Shown here: in pieces, positions 52,387-60,702 of the stretch | How positions within the stretch are numbered: position 1 is the first letter of the stretch | Layout of the letters: each line of letters starts with the position of its first letter | DNA from: UBA3210 sp963610315 | GTDB taxonomy: Bacteria; Bacillota_I; Bacilli_A; RFN20; CAG-449 | NCBI GenBank assembly: GCA_963610315.1 | Contig: CAVDMV010000003.1 | Location: 1-64,000 of the forward strand | Reading direction: 5' to 3' | Length of the DNA stretch: 64,000 bases | Notes under the pieces: generated by a model | The model's database searches: none | Told to the model about the DNA's origin: nothing | The model's input: only the letters and a program-made list of their open reading frames with translations | Position numbers and translations under genes: made by a program

Positions 52387-52581
52387 TTATAAATAGATAT
52401 ATAGAAATAAAATTAAGATGATCGCTAAAGGAAAATTAAAGAAATAAGCAAATAATATACCAAGCAAATCGTTAACGTTTCCTTCTGAAGAACCAAAAAT
52501 AAAAAATAATCCATAGATAAATAACGCAATAGATATTATTAATAACATAATTGAAGCAATGTTTTTCTTAATTTTATTCAT
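52387..52581 (-). CDS. Small two-helix membrane protein
   Basis: 64 residues, short basic N-terminus and two hydrophobic helices (about 9-29 and 41-63) separated by a polar loop GSSEGNVNDLL. AAAGG lies before the start. It sits 46 bases upstream of the MATE gene on the same strand and may be cotranscribed. No family recognised. Confidence 0.55.
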   Translation of the reverse strand: MNKIKKNIASIMLLIISIALFIYGLFFIFGSSEGNVNDLLGILFAYFFNFPLAIILILFLYIYL

Positions 52582-52652
52582 TTAATTAACCTTTCTTACA
52601 TATAAATTATAACTAATCTAAAAATGCATTAGTAAAATAATTTAATTACGAT

Positions 52653-53525
52653 TTAAGAATTACTCACTTTCGCTAAACGAATGAATTCTTTACAAGCAAA
52701 ACTAAGTTCTTTATCTTTAAGATAAATGATTTTACGTGAATTTTCATTAATTGCTTCAAGTTCTAAAGGTCTCATAAATTCATTATTAATCACTTCATTA
52801 TAAGGTAAAGGAACTATCGCGATTATTTTCTTTTCTTTAGCAAAACTCATACTGGCCATGGTAGTTACTGTCGTAATATCAATTAAAGGATTCATATTTA
52901 ACACATGGAATCTAGAAATAATATCACTTTCATAAGCACGAGGAACAACTAAGTGTTCATTTTCTAAATCAGAAAGTTCTAATGCTTCTTTTTTTAATAA
53001 TTTATGATTTGGAGGAAGATAAACAACAAATTCTTCTTTATCTAACACTAAATAATTAACTTTATCAAAATCTTTAATATGAGCGTTAATAACTGCGATA
53101 TCAACAATATCATCATTTAAATATTGTTCAGCAGTTAAAGCGTTACATTCATATACATTAAATTTAATATGTGGATATTCTTCAAAAAATTTAGAAAATA
53201 ATTTATGAATTAATAAAGAATAGACACTTGGTGGTAAAGCAATATTAATCTTATCTTCTAAACCATTATTAATATTATTTAAATTAACAAAACTTTGTTC
53301 ATATAAAGAAACAATTTTACGAGCTTTGGCATAGAGTTCTTTTCCACTTGAAGTTAAGCGAATTGTCTTTCCTCCACGATACATTAGCTTAGTTCGATAC
53401 ATATCTTCTAAATATTTAACTTGATTAGATAAAGAAGGTTGAGCGATAAATAATTTTTTACTTGCTTTAGAAAAACTCTTCTCTTCAACAATAGTTATAT
53501 AGTTTTTTAGATAATCAATGTTCAT
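52653..53525 (-). CDS. LysR-family transcriptional regulator
   Basis: 290 residues. N-terminal winged HTH (1-60): YLKNYITIVEEKSFSKASKKLFIAQPSLSNQVKYLE. The C-terminal 200 residues form the two-lobed effector domain (DIAVINAHI, then LEVPR-like HLVVPR). Divergent from the AEC carrier and dehydrogenase genes, with 123 bp between, the classical layout for control of the neighbouring operon. The effector is probably a 2-hydroxy- or 2-keto-acid; this is inferred from the targets. Confidence 0.92.
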   Translation of the reverse strand: MNIDYLKNYITIVEEKSFSKASKKLFIAQPSLSNQVKYLEDMYRTKLMYRGGKTIRLTSSGKELYAKARKIVSLYEQSFVNLNNINNGLEDKINIALPPSVYSLLIHKLFSKFFEEYPHIKFNVYECNALTAEQYLNDDIVDIAVINAHIKDFDKVNYLVLDKEEFVVYLPPNHKLLKKEALELSDLENEHLVVPRAYESDIISRFHVLNMNPLIDITTVTTMASMSFAKEKKIIAIVPLPYNEVINNEFMRPLELEAINENSRKIIYLKDKELSFACKEFIRLAKVSNS

Positions 53526-53572
53526 AAATGCCTCACTTATAATGTTTTTAAATAGAAATCATTTAAAATTAG

Positions 53573-53585
53573 TATAATCATTATA
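53573..53585. promoter_or_regulatory. Candidate LysR binding site
   Basis: Palindrome TATAATcATTATA, which satisfies T-N11-A, in the divergent gap. A second weak dyad, TTTAAA-N9-TTTAAA, lies at about 53547-53567. Confidence 0.45.
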
Positions 53586-53648
53586 ACTTAAATTGATAAA
53601 AATTTACCAATATATTTTATAATATTTTTTGTAAAGGAGAGAAAAATT

Positions 53649-54776
53649 ATGATTTTTACATTAGCCGGAATCGGCGATAATATCGCAAGTGCACTTTCGT
53701 CCATGAGTTTATGGGTTGCTGTTGCCAAAAGCGTATTCATTATTTTAATCGGTTTTATTTTCACAAAAACCAAAACACTTCCAGAAAATACTGGTAAAAT
53801 TTTAACTAAACTTGTTATGACAATTTGCTTACCTTGTTTAGCATTTGGTTCATTCATGACAAGTATCTCACAAGAAAGCTTCGTTTCTTGTATCGTATCT
53901 TTCGTCTATGGATTCGTCATCTATATCGCATTTATCTTTTTAGCGAAACTCATCTTCAAATGGGTTAAAGATCCAACTAGAAGAAAAGTAATGGAAATCT
54001 TATTCGTATTTGGTTCAACTACATTCTTCGGTCAACCATTAATTAAAGCGGTCTTCCCAGGAGCATTTAATGATTCTAGTATGTTTAATATCGCATACCG
54101 CGTATTCTTATATTCATATGCATACTATGCAATCTGTCAATCTAAAGAAGATGAAAATACTTCTGCGAACAAACCAACTATTAAAGACATCTTAAAAAGA
54201 ATTTTCGTTAACCCAATCATCATCGCGACATTTGTCGGTTTTATCCTTTGGTCATTACAATTAATTGGTGATTCAAGTGATGTAACTAACTGGTGGGTTG
54301 TAACAGTAAATAATACTTCAGGAACAACTTCAACAGGTGCTTTCTGGAATCTCAGCGTTTCTGCACCATGGTTATATCAAACAATTAATACTTTAGGCGG
54401 ATTATCTTCTCCACTTGTTTGGATTGCCATTGGCTGTACATTAGGTAAAGTTTCATTTAAAGATGCTGCAAAAGATAAAGATGTATGGATTTTTACTTTC
54501 ATTAGAGTCTTAGGCGCACCTATCTTAAACTTTGGATTCTTATTATTAATTAACTTAATCCCAGGTATTAATGTTTCATTTAATACACTTGCTGCGACAA
54601 CATTAATGTGGGCAGTTCCACCTGCAACAGTCGCGATTACTTATTGTATTAACTCAAATAAAGAATCAACATTCGCTTCATCTTGTTCATTAATTGGTAC
54701 TTTAGTATCTGTCTGTTTTATTCCAGTTTATATGATTTTATTAACTGTCATTCAATCTGCAGGAATATTTGCTTAG
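53649..54776 (+). CDS. AEC-family transporter (auxin efflux/malate permease type)
   Basis: 375 residues with about ten hydrophobic helices. Features of the AEC family are the N-terminal FTKTKTLPENTGKILTKLVMTICLPCLAF (helix break and conserved Pro) and the C-terminal LMWAVPPATVAITYCINSNKEST. It carries organic acids such as malate or lactate. AAAGGAG precedes the start. Followed after 12 bases by a D-2-hydroxyacid dehydrogenase, so it probably exports or imports the matching acid under control of the divergent LysR gene. Confidence 0.9.
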   Translation: MIFTLAGIGDNIASALSSMSLWVAVAKSVFIILIGFIFTKTKTLPENTGKILTKLVMTICLPCLAFGSFMTSISQESFVSCIVSFVYGFVIYIAFIFLAKLIFKWVKDPTRRKVMEILFVFGSTTFFGQPLIKAVFPGAFNDSSMFNIAYRVFLYSYAYYAICQSKEDENTSANKPTIKDILKRIFVNPIIIATFVGFILWSLQLIGDSSDVTNWWVVTVNNTSGTTSTGAFWNLSVSAPWLYQTINTLGGLSSPLVWIAIGCTLGKVSFKDAAKDKDVWIFTFIRVLGAPILNFGFLLLINLIPGINVSFNTLAATTLMWAVPPATVAITYCINSNKESTFASSCSLIGTLVSVCFIPVYMILLTVIQSAGIFA

Positions 54777-54788
54777 GAGGAGAAAAAA

Positions 54789-55802
54789 ATGTCATTTAAA
54801 AAAGAAATTGCTTGTTTCGGCGTAAGAGAATATGAAATTCCTTACTTTGAAAAATTAGGCGAACAATATAATTACAAATTAACTTTATTCCCACAATTCT
54901 TAAATACTGATAACTATAAAGATGCATTAGGTTATGAAGTAGTCATGGTTAGAGGTAACTGCGTAGTTAATAAAGAAGCTATGAAAGACTTAGCTGACCA
55001 CGGTTTAAAATATTATTTAACCCGTACTGCTGGTTATAACCATGTCGATATCGAAGCTTGTAAAGAATATAATATTAAAACTGCATTCGTTCCAGGTTAT
55101 TCACCAAACGCAATTAGTGAACTCGCTTTAACTCTTGCGATGATGTTATTAAGAAATACTGCTTATACTGTTGATTATACTCACAAAGGTAATTTCAAAG
55201 TAACTAATCAAATGTTCTCTCGTGAAGTAAGAGGTTGTAGAGTAGGTATCTTAGGATGCGGAAGAATTGGTTGTACCACTGCTTCTTTATTTAAAGGTTT
55301 AGGTGCAGAAGTGGTTGGTTACGATGTCTATGAGTCAGATTATGCCAAAAAGATTGTTACTTTCTTACCATTAGATGAATTTAATAAAACATGTGATATC
55401 ATTGTCGCACATATGAATTATGTTAAAGGATCTAACGATAACTTCATCTCTAAAGAATTTATCGCGAATATGAAAGAACATTCTATCTTAGTTAACGTCG
55501 CTCGTGGTGAAATCTTAGATTTAGATGCAGCTTTAGAAGCTGTTGAAAATTCTCATTTAGATGGTTTAGCGATTGACGTTATCTCAAATGAAAAAACTCT
55601 CTTCTTCAAGAATTTTGAAGATCCTCAACACATGGATACACCTCAACATCAAAAATTAATTGATTTATATCCTCGAGTACTCGTAACTCCTCACGTTGCT
55701 TCTTCTACTGATAAAGCATTAATCGATATGATTGAAGTTACACTCAAGAACTTAGATGAATTCTTAGAAACTGGTTCTTGTAAAAATTCATTAATTAAAT
55801 AA
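54789..55802 (+). CDS. D-2-hydroxyacid dehydrogenase (D-lactate dehydrogenase-like)
   Basis: 337 residues; reduces a 2-keto acid with NADH to the D-hydroxy acid. NAD-binding GILGCGRIG near 153-161 with acidic YDVYE about 20 residues later, favouring NADH. Active-site Arg in NVARGEILD near 238, Glu in SNEKTLFF near 264, and His in TPHVASST near 302. The arrangement (YDVYESD, VISNEKTLFF) is that of D-LDH/D-hydroxyisocaproate dehydrogenases such as LdhA. AGGAGGAG before the start. Cotranscribed with the AEC carrier, which may export its product; regenerates NAD+ in fermentation. Confidence 0.92.
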   Translation: MSFKKEIACFGVREYEIPYFEKLGEQYNYKLTLFPQFLNTDNYKDALGYEVVMVRGNCVVNKEAMKDLADHGLKYYLTRTAGYNHVDIEACKEYNIKTAFVPGYSPNAISELALTLAMMLLRNTAYTVDYTHKGNFKVTNQMFSREVRGCRVGILGCGRIGCTTASLFKGLGAEVVGYDVYESDYAKKIVTFLPLDEFNKTCDIIVAHMNYVKGSNDNFISKEFIANMKEHSILVNVARGEILDLDAALEAVENSHLDGLAIDVISNEKTLFFKNFEDPQHMDTPQHQKLIDLYPRVLVTPHVASSTDKALIDMIEVTLKNLDEFLETGSCKNSLIK

Positions 55803-55810
55803 ATTATAAG

Positions 55811-55835
55811 TCCACTTAGAAATAAGTGGATTTTT
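55811..55835 (+). terminator. Terminator of the AEC/dehydrogenase operon
   Basis: TCCACTT/AAGTGGA stem with TTTTT. Confidence 0.86.
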
Positions 55836-55894
55836 ATTACATTTAGTTCAATTAAGTAGTATCATTTATTTAATTTACGAAAGGAATTTATATT

Positions 55895-57655
55895 ATGAAC
55901 GAATGGAATTTAAAAGAAATTTATGCCGATAAAGAATCTTGGGACAAAGATTATGAATTACTAAAAGAAAAGATCCCACATTTTGCTGATTTTAAAGGAA
56001 AACTAAACGAAGAAAAATCTTTAGAAGAATTCTTCTTATTTCAAGATGAATTAGAAAAAGTCTTAGAACGTTTTTATTCTTATATTGCGATGAGTTATGA
56101 CAAAAACCAAAAAGATCTTGAAACACAAGCTTCCATTATGAAAGCAAGATCCTTATTCCCAGATTATGGTGCGGTTACTTCTTATATCAATACTGAATTA
56201 TTAGAAAAACCTTATAGTTTCTATGAGGATTTAGCTAGCAAAAACAAAGTCATTAAAGAACACTTATTCTCTATCAAGAAAACATTTGATTCAAAGAAAT
56301 TTGTTCTCTCACCAAGTGAAGAAAAGATTATCTCTGATTATTCAATGGTTTCTTCTGCCTCAGCTAGATTATATTCAATGCTCCAAAATAGTGATTTTAC
56401 TCCAGTAGATGTCACTTTATCAAATAATGAAGTAGTTAAAGTATCACCAAATACTTATACAAGTATTTTAATGAATTGTGAAAAACAAGAAGATCGTAAA
56501 AAAGTATTTGAATCTTTATTTTCTTATTATGATTTACATAAAAATACCCTTTGCACAATCTATAAAGGTGTTGTTGATGCTGATATCGCAAAAATGAAAT
56601 CAAGAGGTTATAAATCAATCTTAGAAAGCGTCTTAGATCATAATAAGATTCCTGAAGAAGTATATTTATCTTTAATTAATACAGTAAAAGAAAATACTGC
56701 ACCATTAAAAAGATATATTAAATTAAGAAAAGAATTCTTTAAATTAGATGAATATCATACTTATGATCGTTTCTTATCTTTCTCTACTAGCGATGTTAAA
56801 TATCCTTATGAAAAAGCTTATGAAGATGTTTTAAAAGCTTTATCACCTTTAGGAGAAGACTTTGTTTCTCACGCGAAAGTCGCTTTAAAAGAAGGTCACG
56901 TTGATGTTTATCCATCTGAAGGCAAAAGAAGTGGAGCTTATTCAACTCAAGTATATGGTTACGGACCTTATATCTTATTAAATCATACTAATACCTTAGA
57001 TTCAGCATTCACTCTCGCACATGAATGTGGTCACTCAATTCACACTCTTTATTCAAATGAAAATCAACCTTATGCAACTAAAGATTACACCATCTTTGTC
57101 GCGGAAATCGCTTCAACATTTAATGAAGCAGTCTTCTTAGATTATTTAATGAAGAATTCAACTGATAAAGAACTTAAGGTTCAAGCTCTTGAACAACAAA
57201 TTGATGGTATAGTTTCTACGTTCTACCGTCAAACATTATTCGCAGATTTTGAATATCAAGCACATATGTTAGTCATTGAAAATAAACCATTTACTTATGA
57301 ATCATTAAATAACATTATGGCTGACTTATATAAGAAATATTATGATATTGATTTAGACACAGAACCATTAAAGAAGATGGTATGGGCATATATTCCTCAT
57401 ATGTATAATACTCCATTCTATGTTTATCAATATGCAACTTGCTTCTCAGCTTCAAGTAAGATATATCAAGATGTTAAAAATAATGTACCAGGTGCATTTG
57501 AAAAATATGTTTCTATGTTAAAAATGGGTGGATGTACTTACCCAGTCGAAATCGTTAAACAAGGCGGAGTTGATTTAACTTCAAAAGAGCCATTTGTCGC
57601 AGTTTGTACTAAGCTTAACGATTTACTCGATGAATTCGAAAAACTCGTAAAATAA
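55895..57655 (+). CDS. pepF: Oligoendopeptidase F (M3B metallopeptidase)
   Basis: 586 residues, the full family length. Cytosolic zinc peptidase that cuts oligopeptides of about 7-17 residues. HECGHS places the zinc ligands at His376 and His380 with catalytic Glu377; the third ligand Glu lies in the AEIASTFNEA segment near 405. The N-terminal helical domain (DKESWDKDYELL, DKNQKDLETQA) and the C-terminal WAYIPHMYNTPFYVYQYA substrate region are typical. AAAGGAA before the start; flanked by terminators, so monocistronic. Confidence 0.96.
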   Translation: MNEWNLKEIYADKESWDKDYELLKEKIPHFADFKGKLNEEKSLEEFFLFQDELEKVLERFYSYIAMSYDKNQKDLETQASIMKARSLFPDYGAVTSYINTELLEKPYSFYEDLASKNKVIKEHLFSIKKTFDSKKFVLSPSEEKIISDYSMVSSASARLYSMLQNSDFTPVDVTLSNNEVVKVSPNTYTSILMNCEKQEDRKKVFESLFSYYDLHKNTLCTIYKGVVDADIAKMKSRGYKSILESVLDHNKIPEEVYLSLINTVKENTAPLKRYIKLRKEFFKLDEYHTYDRFLSFSTSDVKYPYEKAYEDVLKALSPLGEDFVSHAKVALKEGHVDVYPSEGKRSGAYSTQVYGYGPYILLNHTNTLDSAFTLAHECGHSIHTLYSNENQPYATKDYTIFVAEIASTFNEAVFLDYLMKNSTDKELKVQALEQQIDGIVSTFYRQTLFADFEYQAHMLVIENKPFTYESLNNIMADLYKKYYDIDLDTEPLKKMVWAYIPHMYNTPFYVYQYATCFSASSKIYQDVKNNVPGAFEKYVSMLKMGGCTYPVEIVKQGGVDLTSKEPFVAVCTKLNDLLDEFEKLVK

Positions 57656-57661
57656 GCTTTA

Positions 57662-57696
57662 AAAAAGCGTTCTAGAGATTATCTAGAACGTTTTTA
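57662..57696. terminator. Bidirectional terminator
   Basis: CGTTCTAGA/TCTAGAACG stem with A-rich left and T-rich right flanks; serves pepF and the convergent YczE-like gene. Confidence 0.88.
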
Positions 57697-57700
57697 TTTG

Positions 57701-58393
57701 TCAATCATTAAATTTATCTAGTAAGACAGGTCTTAAAGGAACATAAATAAACATTCGATCAAATAAGGCTGAAAAGAAACTAATTAAAACTGAATTCATT
57801 ATCGCGGCAATAAAAGTACCAATTCCTACTCCACATAAAGGAAGATTAAGTGCATAACCCATTCCAACTCCTAAGGCTAAAAATAATAAATCAAAAGCTA
57901 ATTTAAAATAGAAATACTTAATATTAAATTTTCTTGATACGTATTTAGTAAATAAATCATATACTTGAGGATGGAAATAAGATTTAATTAATAAAGCAAC
58001 AGAAAAGCCTGTTAGAATAGTACCTAATACAAAGAAGATAATTCTTAAATACAAAGGTAAAGAACTAAAATCAGTAACACTTGGATTAAAGATTGGAATT
58101 AAACGAAATAGATCTAAGAAGGCGCCGTATAATAAGCAAGTCACAAAACTCCATAAATAATGAATTTTAAATTTACCCATTACAAAACAAAATATAATTA
58201 ATAATATACCTTGAATGACATATTCAGCTTGTCCAAAAGTTAAAAGCGATACTTTTTGACTTAATACATAAGCTGGTAAAACTATCATCGATACTCCTAG
58301 ATCACTCGCGGTCACTACTGCGACTGATAAACTAAGAAGAATAACTCCTAATAAATAAGATATTTCTTGAAATAATTTTAATTTATTTTTCAT
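57701..58393 (-). CDS. YczE/DUF6198-like membrane protein
   Basis: 230 residues from the ATG at 58393 (AAGGAA upstream). Five or six hydrophobic helices. SYLLGVILLSLSVAVVTASDLGVS at the N-terminus and GVGIGTFIAAIMNS near 190 are the typical repeats of YczE/YyaS/DUF6198 proteins, which are related to YitT. The function of the family is unknown. It is monocistronic. Confidence 0.78.
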   Translation of the reverse strand: MKNKLKLFQEISYLLGVILLSLSVAVVTASDLGVSMIVLPAYVLSQKVSLLTFGQAEYVIQGILLIIFCFVMGKFKIHYLWSFVTCLLYGAFLDLFRLIPIFNPSVTDFSSLPLYLRIIFFVLGTILTGFSVALLIKSYFHPQVYDLFTKYVSRKFNIKYFYFKLAFDLLFLALGVGMGYALNLPLCGVGIGTFIAAIMNSVLISFFSALFDRMFIYVPLRPVLLDKFND

Positions 58394-58450
58394 ACACAAT
58401 TCCTTAAGCATTAGTAATTATAAACGATAAATTAAATATAGGCAACCATG

Positions 58451-58478
58451 AAAAAAGCACTAGGTTTCCCTAATGCTT
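58451..58478 (-). terminator. Terminator of the YegP-repeat gene
   Basis: AAGCAcTAGG/CCTAaTGCTT stem with one mismatch, then TTTTTT on the minus strand. Confidence 0.85.
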
Positions 58479-58488
58479 AGTTAACAAA

Positions 58489-59724
58489 TTATTCTTCAAC
58501 TAATGTTGCGAGTTTAGCTAAACGTTTAATTGTTTCAACTACTGAAATAACTGCTTGTTTAGAATCATAAACTTCACCTGCAAGAACTAAACGTGATTGC
58601 TTGTTGTAGAGTTTGAATTGATATTTAGCATTCTTATCTTTATAAACATAGAATGAACCTTCATAAACTACAGTTCTAAATTTTTCTAATGCTTCTTTAC
58701 ATGAATCTTTTGATTGGTAAACTAAAGAAGTTGCAATTACTCTCTTATTAGCCGCGATTAATTGATAAACAAATCCATCGCCTTCTTCTTTAATAATATA
58801 AGTACCAGTATTTTCTTGTTCAATTTCAAATTCAACTTTTTCTACTTCTGAATGATCTGCATCTTCGCTATCATCGACAACAATGTTTTCACTCTTTGCC
58901 CAACGTTTGTAAGATTCAATCGCATTTGTTGCGCTTGCTTTAGTTGAATAGTTCGCGGAAGTCGCTAAACATCTTCCTTGAGGAGTCATAACTCTAAATG
59001 AGAATAAACCATGTTTATCTTCAACAACATCACAACGAGATGTATCAAGATTCTTCTTTAATGTTTCAATACCAGTTCTAACTGATTTTTCAGATGTGTA
59101 TGGTTCAGAAACAATAATTACTTCACCATTAGATGCTTTTAATTTATAACGATAATTTGGTCCTTCAGAAACGATGACATATTTACCTTTTACAGTATGT
59201 TCTTTTTCTTCATCTTCGTCATAAGATTCTTTTTCATCAGTTTTAACTGCTGCAACAGGTGCTTCTTCTTCAGTCACTTCTTCTGCAGCTTCTTCTTTTT
59301 CTTCAGAAGGTTCTTCTACTTCTTCAGTTGGAGTTTCTTCAGTTGGTTCTTCAACTGGTGCTACTTCTTCAGTTGGTTCTTCTGTTTCTTTTGATTCTTC
59401 TACTTCTTCAGCTGGTGTTTCTTCTTCAGTAGCTTCTTCAGTTACATCTTCTTTTGCTTCTTCAGCTTCCTCTTCTGCAGCTTCTTCTTCAACTGCTTCA
59501 ACAGGAGATTCTTCTGCAGCAGGTTCTTCAGCAGGTTCTTCTACTGGAGCTTCTTCTTTTGTTTCTTCAGTTTCTAAAGATTTTTCATAAGCTTTGCCTT
59601 TTTTTCTAACGACTACGCATAGAATAACAAGTAATACTAGGAAGACCGCCGCACATACTGCAAATAAAATAACAAATTTGCTAGAAACGGTATTCGCTAA
59701 TAAATTAATGAGATTACATTTCAT
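58489..59724 (-). CDS. Membrane-anchored protein with four YegP-like (DUF1508) repeats
   Basis: 411 residues. One N-terminal hydrophobic helix (about 15-40), basic stop-transfer RKKGK, a very acidic Glu/Pro/Ala/Thr repeat region (50-170), then four DUF1508/YegP modules of about 45 residues. The modules start near KGKYVIVSEGPNYRYKL (184), CDVVEDKHGLFSFRV (235), TGTYIIKEEGDGFVYQL (310) and EGSFYVYKDKNAKYQFKL (360). Each ends with a helix like Y.SK......IE..K. YegP modules normally occur as pairs in small proteins; four on a membrane stalk is unusual. By the positive-inside rule the repeats lie in the cytosol. TGGAGG before the start. Function unknown. Confidence 0.85.
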   Translation of the reverse strand: MKCNLINLLANTVSSKFVILFAVCAAVFLVLLVILCVVVRKKGKAYEKSLETEETKEEAPVEEPAEEPAAEESPVEAVEEEAAEEEAEEAKEDVTEEATEEETPAEEVEESKETEEPTEEVAPVEEPTEETPTEEVEEPSEEKEEAAEEVTEEEAPVAAVKTDEKESYDEDEEKEHTVKGKYVIVSEGPNYRYKLKASNGEVIIVSEPYTSEKSVRTGIETLKKNLDTSRCDVVEDKHGLFSFRVMTPQGRCLATSANYSTKASATNAIESYKRWAKSENIVVDDSEDADHSEVEKVEFEIEQENTGTYIIKEEGDGFVYQLIAANKRVIATSLVYQSKDSCKEALEKFRTVVYEGSFYVYKDKNAKYQFKLYNKQSRLVLAGEVYDSKQAVISVVETIKRLAKLATLVEE

Positions 59725-59885
59725 AAACTTTTTCCTCCAAAATTTAATATAAAAATATTTTACAAAAATTAAAGTAATCTTTAAAGATTATAACGAAAAA
59801 TTTATTTATTTAAATAAATATTTTTTCATAAAAAATGAGCGATGTAAGATTTTTTATATTTTTTTCTAAAATTTTAAAATTTTTG

Positions 59886-59913
59886 TTGCAAAGTTATTTT
59901 ACTGTGATATAAT
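59886..59913 (+). promoter_or_regulatory. tRNA-Thr promoter
   Basis: TTGCAA (59886-59891), 16-bp spacer ending TGA, TATAAT (59908-59913): a strong extended -10 promoter, with the tRNA 20 bases later. Confidence 0.85.
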
Positions 59914-59933
59914 CTTACTTGCTTGAGGCAAAT

Positions 59934-60009
59934 GCCGACCTAGCTCAATTGGCAGAGCAACTGATTTGTAATCAGTAGGTTGCTGGTTCGATTCCGGTGG
60001 TCGGCACCA
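59934..60009 (+). tRNA. tRNA-Thr (anticodon UGU)
   Basis: Complete 76-nt cloverleaf. Acceptor GCCGACC pairs with GGTCGGC; D arm GCTC/GAGC; anticodon stem ACTGA/TCAGT around loop TTTGTAA with TGT at 59967-59969; TPsiC loop GGTTCGATTCC; encoded CCA at 60007-60009. It has its own promoter and terminator. Confidence 0.98.
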
Positions 60010-60019
60010 TTAAGTAGAT

Positions 60020-60049
60020 TAAAGCTTTGATTAATTCAAAGCTTTTTTT
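60020..60049 (+). terminator. Terminator of the tRNA-Thr gene
   Basis: AAAGCTTTG/CAAAGCTTT stem with seven T. Confidence 0.88.
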
Positions 60050-60084
60050 GTACCTTAAATAAGCTACATTATAGGAGATAATAT

Positions 60085-60675
60085 ATGGATATCATAGATA
60101 GAATAAAAGAAAATAAAGGTTATAATTCATCGCACTGCGAAGAATTAAGTTCTTATCAATTAAAAGCTAAAACGCTTTGTCAAAAATATAATATGACTTT
60201 ACCCAATGAAACTGAAGTAAGAGAAGAAATTCTTCGTTCATTACTTGGAACTTACTCTCCTTGTGGCATTGAACCGACATTTCATTGTGATTATGGTTTT
60301 AATATTCATCTAAATGGTTTTGTCTTATTAAACTATAACTGCGTCATCCTCGATACTTCTCCAGTTAATATTGGTCACATGGTCTTTATCGCTCCTAACT
60401 GTGTCATTGCTTGTTCAGGTCACGCAATTCATCCTGAGCAAAGATGTAACGGTATTGGTACATCTAAGCCTATCACTATTGAAGATGGTGTTTGGATTGG
60501 TGCTTCTAGTACTATTTTAGGAGGAGTAACGATTGGTAAAAATTCTATAATTGCTGCAGGAAGCGTCGTAACTAAAGATATTCCTTCTAATGTCATTGCC
60601 GGAGGAGTACCTTGTAAAGTTATTAGAGAAATAACTGAAAAAGATAAAATTGATCCTTCGAATATCGCATTCTAA
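60085..60675 (+). CDS. Sugar O-acetyltransferase (maltose/galactoside type)
   Basis: 196 residues. Transfers acetyl from acetyl-CoA to the 6-hydroxyl of a sugar. N-terminal Mac domain (about 15-60), then left-handed beta-helix hexapeptide repeats (65-185) with active-site His in CSGHAIHPEQR near 112 and the CoA-side GGVTIGKNSIIAAGSVV near 152. ATAGGAG before the start. The family covers Maa and LacA; exact sugar unclear. It stands alone between a tRNA and convergent gpsA. Confidence 0.93.
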   Translation: MDIIDRIKENKGYNSSHCEELSSYQLKAKTLCQKYNMTLPNETEVREEILRSLLGTYSPCGIEPTFHCDYGFNIHLNGFVLLNYNCVILDTSPVNIGHMVFIAPNCVIACSGHAIHPEQRCNGIGTSKPITIEDGVWIGASSTILGGVTIGKNSIIAAGSVVTKDIPSNVIAGGVPCKVIREITEKDKIDPSNIAF

Positions 60676-60680
60676 AATAA

Positions 60681-60702
60681 AAAGAGAGCTAAGACTCTCT
60701 CT
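60681..60702. terminator. Bidirectional terminator overlapping the gpsA end
   Basis: AAAGAGAG/CTCTCTTT stem. The gpsA stop codon lies in the loop; the minus-strand tail is TTTTTATTTTAG. Confidence 0.75.

Noticed and set aside
59197..59394. Plus-strand ORF rich in Phe opposite the YegP-repeat gene
   Set aside because: It is the mirror of the GAA/GAG-rich acidic repeat on the other strand, not a gene.
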